Source: Loripinus fragilis
Taxonomy: Eukaryota > Mollusca > Bivalvia > Lucinida > Lucinidae
DNA length: 64,000 nucleotides
Direction of reading: 5' to 3'
Assembly (NCBI GenBank): GCA_964019695.1
Contig: OZ026522.1
Coordinates: 65,061,811-65,125,810 of the forward strand
Shown here: positions 55,890 to 64,000 of the stretch, piece after piece
How positions within the stretch are numbered: position 1 is the first letter of the stretch
Layout of the letters: each line of letters starts with the position of its first letter
Notes under the pieces: generated by a model
The model's database searches: none
Told to the model about the DNA's origin: nothing
Seen by the model: only the letters and a program-made list of their open reading frames with translations
Position numbers and translations under genes: made by a program

Positions 55890-57090
55890 TGCCTTCTTTT
55901 CAGCCTAAAAAGAGATTTTAACCCTTGTCATGCTGAAAGTTTTTACATACTTCACTCAACCCAATTTTTATCTTGTTGACCTGCAGCATTTTAGCTGTGA
56001 ATATATTCTCATTCAGCACTGTAAACAGTGTTGATCTGGATCAGATGGCTTCGTCAGTTAAGCAGGACAAGGTTTAATCATCTTTGCCATCAGTATTCTA
56101 AATTATCATATGATGTCACGTCTGAGAGTGAGTTAACGCCATGCATTAAAATTGATAAACCACTGATGGTTTACAGATTTTCAGGAAACGTTATGAAATA
56201 ACACTTTTAATGTTATGCATATGGCAAAATCCTAACGTTTTGACGCCAAAATATGATTTCAAAATAATTTTAAATGTCATATGATAAATAGAATCTAACA
56301 TTCGTGCTCCTGTATTATTGAATTTATTAAACTTGTTGCGAAAAACAGATAAAATGCTCAGGAAGCTTTGTATTTTAATTCTTTTCCTCATCTCGTTTAA
56401 TAAATTCAATAAAACATGAGCACTTGTGTAAGATCATAAAATGTTTATCTTATTATTTGTGTCAAATGAGAAATACTTTTTAATGCTATAATGACATTAA
56501 GTTTGGGCTTTGCAACCTAAATTCTAATGCTCTTGATTTTGTAGTGCGACGTCTGATTGGATAACGTCAAAAATTTGCAACAGTATATCCTGCAATATAC
56601 TGTCAGAAATAGTTTGACGTTATTAATTACGTCACATATGGTTGGATGACGTGCAGCTTATTACAGCTTGCAACGCTCAAATTTGAGACCAAACTGCCTA
56701 TATACGTTCGGAAATCATGTTTTATGGCTCCGCTCGCGCTTGGCCGTAAAACTAAATTTTCGACCGTATATCCGACAATATACCTCCCAAATGAAAATTT
56801 TCAATACAGTTATCACCTAATTATATGCATTAAGGCAAGACCAATCATTTTGATCTTACAAATACACAAGACATTTTACTTATGTATACAAGATAGTTTA
56901 CTTTGTGTGGCAGACTTTAAAAGACCCCTATCATCCCTGCACAAGAGCAAGAAAAATGTTATCCATTCCATGTTTTTTCACAATGCCACCAGCACATGCT
57001 TTTTTTTGTTTTTACTTACAGATACACAGAATATTCAATGCATTGACAAACTTTGAAAGGCCCTGATCAAGCCTTAACAGGATTATTCCT
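55890..57090. other. Non-coding stretch with one ~136-codon chance frame
   Basis: The frame at 56,646-57,056 has no recognisable domain and no convincing exon borders. A palindrome AGTATATCCTGCAATATACT lies near 56,583-56,602, flanked by TTTGACGTTAT/ATAACGTCAAA (56,560-56,625), suggesting a small inverted-repeat element. A GATCTGGATCAGATGGCTTC remnant lies at 56,033. Confidence 0.4.
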
Positions 57091-57099
57091 GAATTCAGG

Positions 57100-57139
57100 A
57101 TTTTGAGGATGACTTTCAATAGAAAGTCATCCTCAAAAT
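57100..57139. repeat. Perfect 18-bp hairpin with a 4-base loop
   Basis: ATTTTGAGGATGACTTTC and its exact inverse are separated by AATA. It lies just upstream of a SINE tail and directly after the palindrome TCCTGAATTCAGGA. No larger element is apparent. Confidence 0.75.
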
Positions 57140-57147
57140 GCTGATTT

Positions 57148-57342
57148 AGTTTGTTTGATTTGATTATGTCCCATCAACAATCTTCCAGTAATATAGGGAC
57201 GGGTCTTCCTGGGTTGAACCAATACTTAGCTAGGATTAATGTGTCTTGCTCAAGGACCACAACACAGTGATTCCCGTGAGGCTCGAACCTGTGACCTCTC
57301 GGTCTCGAGTCAAGCACTCTACTACTGAGCCACTGCGCTCCC
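57148..57342 (-). mobile_element. SINE-A copy 6
   Basis: A complete minus-strand copy: tail TTTGTTTGATTTGATTATGT, body GGGTCTTCCTGGGTTGAACC, and head with GGCTCGAACC (B box inverse) and GAGCCACTGCGCT (A box inverse). Confidence 0.8.
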
Positions 57343-57509
57343 CAGAAATTGTATTAGCTTCTCTGATTTATTTTCAGTCTGTCTAAGGAGGACTGACCAT
57401 TTAAACTTGTAATTGTGGATATTTAGTGGGCATTCTGCAAGTTTGAAGATAGAAATTTCGAAAGTTCAGGATTTTGGAAATTTTGAACTTTCACTCATGC
57501 CTTAATATA

Positions 57510-59014
57510 CTGTTCACAAAAAGTAGGGGATATTCTTTTTTCCCTGGCCCCCTCTGTCAGCCTTTTTTATAAATGCATATATATAATATACCAGTTAGTC
57601 TGTGTATCATGTGTGTACATTTTGTTGTTGAGAAATTTAAAATTTACGCTCGCATGGCCACACACGTGAACATTGAATATGGGAGGGTATCATGTGAATT
57701 TTAACGTCAGTGGCAAACTGGTTTGTCGAGGTTTTATTTCGATACAATTTTCAGGCTTGACTGCTGAAAGGCCATTTACTGACACGTTGGGTCTTTTTTT
57801 GCTGTTGGCTTTATGAGACGCAATACAGAAGCTGAGCGCTGGAGAGCTATTGGAACGCTCAAGACCGGAAGTACGCAGGTACAGACTGCAATCGTCATGG
57901 ATATTTCACAGTCTGGTGTGAGTAGATTGTGGGAACGCTATCAGAGGTACATAGCAGAAGCGGATATACTGGAAATGGGCGTCTAATGAGTACATGCAGT
58001 CGCGATGACCAGCTTGTTGTCAAAGAAGCGTTACGTAACATGTATTTTACGTCGACAGATCTGCAACAATACCTACGCCGTGTTCGAGGGGTTGCAATCT
58101 CTAGGCAGACCATCAGTAATCACGTTTCACACAGGTGGTGTGAGCGCACGATGTCCGCAAGTTGTGTTACCGTTTACAGCCAGACATCGTAGATCACGTT
58201 TGGCATGGTGTACACAGCGTTGGCGGTGGAACAAATACAGTGCTCGCATGTTATGTGTAGTGCCGTGTTAAGGTATCGATATGCGTATGAGAGTATGGCG
58301 TCGTGTTGGCGAGCGTTTTACTGACCCTGCTAGGGTTGCTCATGGTTGATATGGAGGGCGTCTGTTATGGTATGGGTTGGAATCACAATGACCGACAAAA
58401 CAGACGTACATGTGTGCCAAGGTCGAGTTACAGAGGTGTACTACTGGGACAACATGTTAGCTCCTGACGTTATACCGTTAGCTTGACGTCACGACCGCAA
58501 AATCATATTCCAGAATGATAACGCTAGGGCACATCGGAAAAAGTTGTTACTGGCTACCTTCAGCGACGGAATGTTCGTACTATGCTGTGGCCAGTGAGTC
58601 CCGACTTGTCACCTATCGAGGATGTGTGTGGCAATCTTGGGAAACGTGTTCGGAGACGTACTCCTCTACCGAGGACCCTGGGTGAGCTTGGTGAGGTGCT
58701 GCAAGAGGAATGGTCAAGGACCCCTCAGGTCACCATACGTTGACTTATTGGGAGCATACATCAACGCTGTATTGTTTTCTATGCCAATCGAGGCTGACCT
58801 ACACGTTATCAATGACGTGTGAAAAATGACGTTAATGCTCCAGAGATTACCTGCCGTGTGTTTCGATAATGGGGTCATTATTGGAATTAACTATTGGGTA
58901 AATTCATAGGATTTTGATTGTACTTTGGATTAAATGTCTTTTTGAGAGGTAACGCTTTCCTTATTTTTCAAAATCCATCCTTGAGGTCAAATATCCCCTA
59001 CTTTTTGTGAACAG
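57510..59014 (+). mobile_element. Full-length Tc1-like transposon, 1,505 bp
   Basis: Both ends are intact: 25-bp terminal repeats starting CTGTTCACAAAAAGTAGGGG (57,510-57,534) match exactly, inverted, at 58,990-59,014. TA flanks both sides (57,508-57,509 and 59,015-59,016). The length and one internal transposase frame are typical of the Tc1 group. Confidence 0.9.
57813..58822 (+). pseudogene. Tc1-like transposase, broken by frameshifts and stops
   Basis: The frame starts at ATG 57,813 with MRRNTEAERWRAIGTLKTGS, a paired-like helix-turn-helix, continuing through SQSGVSRLWERYQRY. After frameshifts follow VAISRQTISNHV (second helix-turn-helix region), RMRVWRRVGERF, and an IFQNDNARAH block near 58,507 that carries the second catalytic Asp. 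SPDLSPIEDV near 58,596 carries the last acidic residue. The stretch expected to hold the first catalytic Asp (a TDESRF-like block, expected near 58,220-58,280) is missing or degenerate. At least three stops and several frame changes make it inactive. The intact terminal repeats would still be usable by a related transposase supplied elsewhere (inference). Confidence 0.85.
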
Positions 59015-59149
59015 TATAGTTGTAAAAATATGAGTTCATTGATTTTTCCTTCTGGCTTGATACAATGGTCCATTGTATATATTGAGGGGTCATAGATAAT
59101 TATTGCCCCCCGAAAATTGAATTTCTTTTTCTGAATATTGTTTTTGTCT

Positions 59150-59259
59150 CAGCAAACAGTGTAGACTGATGTATGCAGCATTGCATCTTGGTTTTCACTG
59201 TTTGCCAAAGTACTCATCTAGGAGTCACCAATATACAAATGCTTAAATAAGATCTTTAC
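59150..59259. other. Short non-coding stretch
   Basis: GCAAACAGTGTAGACTGATG with a weak inverse TTCACTGTTTGCC suggests a diverged GATCAG-type hairpin. Nothing else is seen. Confidence 0.3.
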
Positions 59260-59437
59260 CGTACGTTTACAGTCCATTGGTTTTCAAGACAGATTATCGC
59301 TTAATGCAGGTCAAAAGTATTGCAGAATGCTCCAAGGGCGCGCATTCTGCAAAACCTTTGACCTGCATTAAGCAATAATCAGTCTAAGACCTTTGTTTTG
59401 TCTATTTTAGAGTGTTGGCTTAAGACAGGTTTTACTG
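59260..59437. mobile_element. TA-flanked MITE with AGTAAAACCTG ends, copy 3
   Basis: The right end TAAGACAGGTTTTACTG is followed by TA. An internal inverted pair (GCTTAATGCAGGTCAAAAG and its inverse) spans GCAGAATGCTCCAAGGGCGC. The left end is eroded. Confidence 0.55.
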
Positions 59438-59689
59438 TACTGACAAAGATTGAATAGGACCTGATCAAACCTGCACAGGAGTGAAAAAAAAGAGATTTCT
59501 TTTCCATCTTATACACAAAACCAATGGCACTGTGTAATGCCTACAACAGCATAGTTCACCATGTACTAACCTCTTTGCATGCTGGTTAATTTTGCATGCT
59601 TGATTTTTTTTTTGAATTTAACTTTTCAAGAAGCCCCTGATTATCCCTTCTATTCAAGGGTTTCATTTTCCACACACATTTACAGGCTT

Positions 59690-59840
59690 TCAGATAAGAG
59701 TGTGTAGCCAAGCTTTTAATCTAAGCCAAAATATATGTTGTGGGTACTCAAGATTTTGAGCACCCAAAACATTTCAAACAACTGGCAAGAAAATAATAGC
59801 AATTTTATACTCAAAGTTTTGCTTATCTGGACCTATACAT
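59690..59840. mobile_element. CCAGATAAG-type element, diverged copy
   Basis: CAGATAAGAGTGTGTAGCC at the left, GGGTACTCAAGATTTTGAGCACCC in the middle and CTTATCTGGACCTATAC at the right match the organisation of the copies at 25.4 and 49.5 kb. Confidence 0.55.
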
Positions 59841-60304
59841 TTTAACCCTTTACCACATAGGCTATTTTTAGATTATGACATCATTTTCTATTTTTAAGCA
59901 ACATTGAAAAAAATCAAGAAAAATTTAAGTTAAGTTTTGAATACTTTTGAAAATTTCAAATGGCGTTATTATGGAGTGAAGGGTTAAGGAATTTTGTCTT
60001 ACATTATTATCAGACATTTCAACATCAAATACCGAAACTGATACAATAATTCACAACTTGAAGCGTAAACCAGAGGATTAATAAAAAGTTATACTGGCCA
60101 GTTTACGAGGTTTTGATACACATCACATACAGGTGAACACTAACCCATTGTATTCAGGAAACCCCTAAATGGGTACTTATACAAACATTTCATCAGGGTC
60201 TACACTGTTTGTTTTTCTTTAGACAAAAAATTCAATATTTTTTTTAAAAATATAACCTGACACCCCTAGATATGTACAATGGACTATCCCTAGTTTATTG
60301 TCAA
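59841..60304. other. Non-coding stretch
   Basis: No gene or named repeat was recognised. Confidence 0.4.
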
Positions 60305-60316
60305 AAACCAGAAGGA

Positions 60317-60504
60317 TTTGTTTGTTTGATTTGATTCTTTACGTCCCATCAACAATCTTTCAGTTTAACAGGGACAGGTCTTCCTGGGTTGAACCAGTAC
60401 TAAGCTAGGAAAAAATGTGTCTTGCTAAAGGACTAAAACACAGTGACGCCGGTGAGGCTCTAACCCGCAGCCCTTCGGTCTCCAGTCAAGCTCTCTACCA
60501 CTGC
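60317..60504 (-). mobile_element. SINE-A copy 7 with 12-bp target duplication
   Basis: This minus-strand copy is flanked by an exact AAACCAGAAGGA on both sides (60,305-60,316 and 60,505-60,516). The head is slightly truncated at the A box. The long variable duplication is typical of LINE-driven retroposition. Confidence 0.88.
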
Positions 60505-61053
60505 AAACCAGAAGGAAGAAGCCATGCAAAATTACCCAGGGGGCAAAGAGTTAACTCTTATCCTGCCACTATTTTTTTGTCCTCAAAATGTCATCTTTTT
60601 ACGTCTGCTGCATATATTCAAGTGCACTATAGACCAGATTTTTTCATGGAAGCAAACAATATGAACCTTGACCAAAGGACAGTCCGACCTGGTTCCACAT
60701 TGTTTGCAATATAGACTACCTAAAACATAAGCAGAAAAGAGAAGCAGATGTTAAAACTCACAAAAAAAACTTCAATCTTGAAAATTGTAATATTCTCCAT
60801 TTAGACACAGGTCCTCTCTAAAAGACTAAAAATATTCCTAAATCTACAGCAAATATACAAAAAAATTTCCAGAAACCTTATCCATGTAGTATCTCCAGCA
60901 TCGTAATAGGTAGAATCTAGTTCTAAACAATACTAGCACTTGCATATTAACTCTTTGCCCCCTGGGAAATTTTTCACATTTTTTTTGTCTTCAGCTGATT
61001 TTTTTCAAAATCAATCTTTTTGAAAAATTCTTTCAGGAAAATCATCAGGGTGT

Positions 61054-61140
61054 CAAACAGTTTGGATCCAGATCAGGCCCAGCATTTTGTCAGACCTGAT
61101 CTGGTTCCGAACTGTTTGCTAAAGATGTCAGCAGACGACA
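61054..61140. repeat. GATCAGGCC inverted repeat
   Basis: TCAAACAGTTTGGATCCAGA and the inverse CTGGTTCCGAACTGTTTGC, followed by GTCAGCAGACGACA. It is the best match to the copies at 12.5 and 43.8 kb. Confidence 0.65.
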
Positions 61141-61219
61141 CTAGGAGGTAAAGAGTTAACCCTTTCCCCCTATTCACAATAGATGCCTACTCTCTCATCT
61201 GTTACTTATACTTATGTAG

Positions 61220-61295
61220 CCTGTATTGCAAACAATGAAGACCCAGATCAGATTGCTCTTTTAAGAACAGTCTGATCAGAGTTCATAGTATTTGC
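61220..61295. repeat. GATCAG hairpin
   Basis: GACCCAGATCAGATTGCTCT faces AGAACAGTCTGATCAGAGTTC. The flanks are TTGCAAACAATGA and its weak inverse. Confidence 0.6.
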
Positions 61296-61687
61296 TTCCA
61301 TGATAAAATTAGTCTGGAGTGCATTAGGATATATGCAGACATTAAAAGCATGTTTTTCATATGAAATAAATTAGCACTTGGTCCCTTATTTTATTTTTTT
61401 TTTGGCAGTCACAACCTTTGTCATCTCCTAAATATGGGCTTAGTTGTGACAAAACCTGTCTTGGCGGTTTTCAGCTTTAAAGCAAGATTCAAACCAGTCT
61501 CCTCAGCTACAGAGGCTAGCTAGAAAACTGCAATTTCACCTGTTCCTAGTTTAGATATGATACTTTAAAAATAGCGAAAAACAAAGGCCCTGATCAGTCT
61601 GCCCGGATGCGCAGGCTGGGTTGTGCCTTTGTTGTTGCAAACCCCCCGATGACAGGTTTTCTCACGTCAAGGCCCATATGGTCTTCG

Positions 61688-61770
61688 GTAACCTATGTTG
61701 CAAACAATATAGACCCAGATCAGACTGCTCCCTAAGGAACAGCCTGATCAGGGTTCACAGTGTTTACCAC
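61688..61770. repeat. GATCAG hairpin
   Basis: GACCCAGATCAGACTGCTCC faces GGAACAGCCTGATCAGGGTTC, with flanks TTGCAAACAATA and CACAGTGTTTACC. The surrounding GCAGCAGATGTGAAAAGCAG is shared with 17.03 kb. Confidence 0.6.
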
Positions 61771-62439
61771 TAAGATAAAATCTAGTCTGAAATGTACTTG
61801 AATATATGCAGCAGATGTGAAAAGCAGACAACAGTTTCAGGACAAAAAATTGACTGGATAAAGGTTACAGCTTATAAGGACTGCCTTCACATGCTTGTAA
61901 GCTATAAACTTTACAAAATTCCTTTTTTTTTTAAAAAAAATGATCAGCTTAAAGTTGCCTTTTTTGTCAATCTGGCAGATTTCAGAGTGATAAAGTGCAA
62001 AATGAAATGACAATCGCAGAAGTAATGGAACTTATCGCATAGATAACCAGCTAAGATGCAGACAGGCCTACCCATATTGCTGGATAAGTTATTTTCCATT
62101 GAATAGCCGACTATACGTGCTATCATTTTATGGGCCTCGTCGCCAGAAAACCCATCTTTGGGGTTTCAGACAAGGTCTTGCTCAAACCAGCCTGCTCAGC
62201 TACGAAATTAGCTAGAATATTGAAATTTCGCTTGCAGCAAGTTTAGATACGATACTTTCCAATTAGCAAATCAAAGATGCTGATCAGACTGTGCAGACCA
62301 GCTCGCCCTTGTTGTTCGCAAACCCCAAAGACAGATTTTCTTGCGTCAAGGCCCATATGACCTGCAATCTGGAAGGGGCCTGATCTGGGTCCAAACTATT
62401 TGTAAAGATCATCAGCAGATGCCAAAATTCACCGAGGCA

Positions 62440-62580
62440 GGCCGAGTTAAATAAGCTGACATTACCAATCCAATCTGGTTGCTTCAATTTAATTGCGTTG
62501 TGGCTGTCTCTGTTTTGTGTCTCTTCTTCACAGTCTGCATTCTGTGACTGTGGCATTTTCTGGCCATACTCACTTGCTTT
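62440..62580 (-). repeat. Dispersed repeat R1, copy c
   Basis: Read on the minus strand it begins GCAAGTGAGTATGGCCAGAA, followed by ATGCCACAGTCACAGAATGC. The 90-codon minus-strand frame across it is the repeat, not a gene. Confidence 0.55.
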
Positions 62581-62756
62581 TTGTGTAGTTTGGTAAGAAA
62601 TACATCAAATTTTATGACTCCACAATTACAGTAACAAGACAACATTTCTGATAAAACTACTTGAATATTTACACAAAATAATTGACTTAAAAAGTGTAGA
62701 ATAGGATCAAACTACTCATTAACCCCTTGTCCTGCTAAACAATGATAAAGCCTCTT

Positions 62757-62823
62757 TTGAAAACTGTGGTTCCAGATCAGCTGGCTTTTGAAAAAGCCAG
62801 CTGATCAGGATCCAAAGTTTTCC
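62757..62823. repeat. GATCAGCTGGC hairpin
   Basis: CCAGATCAGCTGGCTTTT faces AAAAGCCAGCTGATCAGG across a one- or two-base turn, with flanks GAAAACTGTGG and CAAAGTTTTCC. It is the strongest hairpin of this subfamily. Confidence 0.7.
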
Positions 62824-62829
62824 AGTCAG

Positions 62830-64000
62830 CATATATGAATTCATGAAAATAAATAAAATTCTGATAAAAGAACTGGCCCAAAATCAGAAGGGAAAAAATT
62901 ATATGATCAATTTGGCAGAACAAGGGTTAATGGGACAGTCTGCTCGGGTCTGCACTGTTAGTCATTCTATTAGCACAATTTTGTGGATCAAATTTACCAA
63001 GATAATCTGAATCCCATTCTCTTTAATACAACTGTCCAGTTGAAAATAATATGGCAGGACTTTAGTTAAGAGTGCGTAACAGAAAAATAATTTTCTTATT
63101 TCTCAACCAAAACATTAGCACTGAATTCAGGGCGATATGATGGATTTTTATTTTATGTTATCATATAGCCCTGATTTTTTAAGCCTCTATCTCTTTCCTT
63201 ACTGTTATCATGGACGTAAACCAAGTTGAAAACACATTTCCAAACAGTGTCTTCCTCTAACACTACTCCATTTTGTATGTTTATAGGTTTATCTATATTT
63301 TGCTATTTAGTTTGCCGCTGATGCATACCTGATTAGTTCTAAAAAGATAAAATACTCCTGTCCACACAGAATGTTTACACTATTTGTTTTCAAAACATGG
63401 CGTCATTTTTGTCTTCTGAGCTGAAGAGCATGCTTTTTCTGTGGGTACTGAAGTCACGCACGAATTTGTTTTGGTATTTAATGTACCGACAATGACCCGT
63501 TTACTTTCCGTTTTTTGAATACACAGATGTTTTAACAACATTAAATACCAAAATCAGACTTATATAATGTTTTCTTTTACCTTCCTTGTTATCATAATTG
63601 GCCTATAAATGATCATACCTGGTCTGTTGAGATTAAAAGAATCCAATACCATCTCACCATACATTTGTTACATATAGATATTTGCAAGAAAAGATGACCA
63701 ATTACCGATCTAACTGGGGCCGCCTTTTACCAATTTGCTGCCATCGAGAACTACCCAGTTGGATATGTACAAACTGTGTCCGAGGAGTTCTTAATGGCAA
63801 TGGATGGGATCCTTTTTTTGTGCATACAGGTTGATATTTATGGTGACCTCTCTCACCATTTGTAATAGGTTTTCTTTTAATATCTTGATGAATGTCAACA
63901 AATAAAGGTCAATCTTCAACCTAGTATGCAAATTTTTCACCCTGGTTCTGTATTCCGACGGATGTCTCTGGATTGAAATTGACTATTTTCAGATAAGGAA
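62830..64000. other. Non-coding stretch to the window end
   Basis: No gene, SINE or inverted repeat was recognised, apart from a weak CCAGATAAG-type remnant (AGTTAAGAGTGCGTAACAG near 63,064). Confidence 0.4.

Noticed and set aside
56646..57056. 136-codon gene
   Set aside because: There is no recognisable domain, start context or exon border, and composition matches the surrounding non-coding DNA.
58622..58822. Separate small gene downstream of the Tc1-like transposase
   Set aside because: It is the out-of-frame shadow of the transposase C-terminal region, whose SPDLSPIE block is visible in another frame.

Overview
The window looks like nuclear genomic DNA from a metazoan with a large, repeat-rich, AT-rich genome. 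A bivalve mollusc is the best guess. That guess rests on repeat style: tRNA-headed SINEs, arrays of 120-190 bp units ending in GACGGACGG plus a hairpin, and many short palindromic DNA-transposon relics. No species can be named from the sequence. There are no operons, ribosome binding sites or CRISPR arrays. Most open frames are chance frames or transposon relics.

Only one convincing host coding region was found: an uninterrupted 461-codon frame at 47,670-49,055 (+). It sits behind a plausible splice acceptor and encodes an acidic, Ser-rich, probably nuclear protein that I do not recognise. It carries two short motifs, each present twice. The other recognisable coding sequences are decayed transposases (a mariner at 52.7-53.5 kb, a full-length Tc1-like element at 57.5-59.0 kb) and the C-terminal end of a non-LTR reverse transcriptase at 40.7-41.0 kb (-).

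Layout. 1-17.6 kb: scattered SINEs, a tandemly duplicated block at 2.8-3.7 kb and another at 11.35-13.1 kb, palindromic elements, and a degenerate array at 14.2-16.2 kb. 17.65-24.97 kb: nested elements, each flanked by TA, one inside another. 26.5-29.3 kb: two tandem arrays that end in GACGG stretches and hairpins. 29.9-31.6 kb: DNA-transposon relics. 32.24-40.59 kb: a candidate 8.3 kb foldback-like element with repeated termini; inside it lie a second foldback element built of TCGTTTCGCCCC units, three SINE copies, a G-poor tract and a 0.75 kb element. 43.5-46.4 kb: a 0.5 kb element, then a ~120 bp tandem array split by two insertions. 47.0-49.4 kb: the host gene. 49.4-50.5 kb: one SINE broken by three insertions. 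51-64 kb: mariner, Tc1-like and small TA-flanked elements, SINEs and many GATCAG hairpins.

The strongest pattern is a group of short elements with CAGGG...CCCTG ends and unrelated bodies. Five have exact 5-bp target duplications. A second group, with CATGCGCGGATCCAG ends, also shows 5-bp duplications. Host target sites can be read because several insertions split otherwise recognisable SINEs or tandem arrays. Superfamily names (hAT-like, pogo-like, Helentron/pearl-like) are inferences from termini only, because no transposase for these groups is present.
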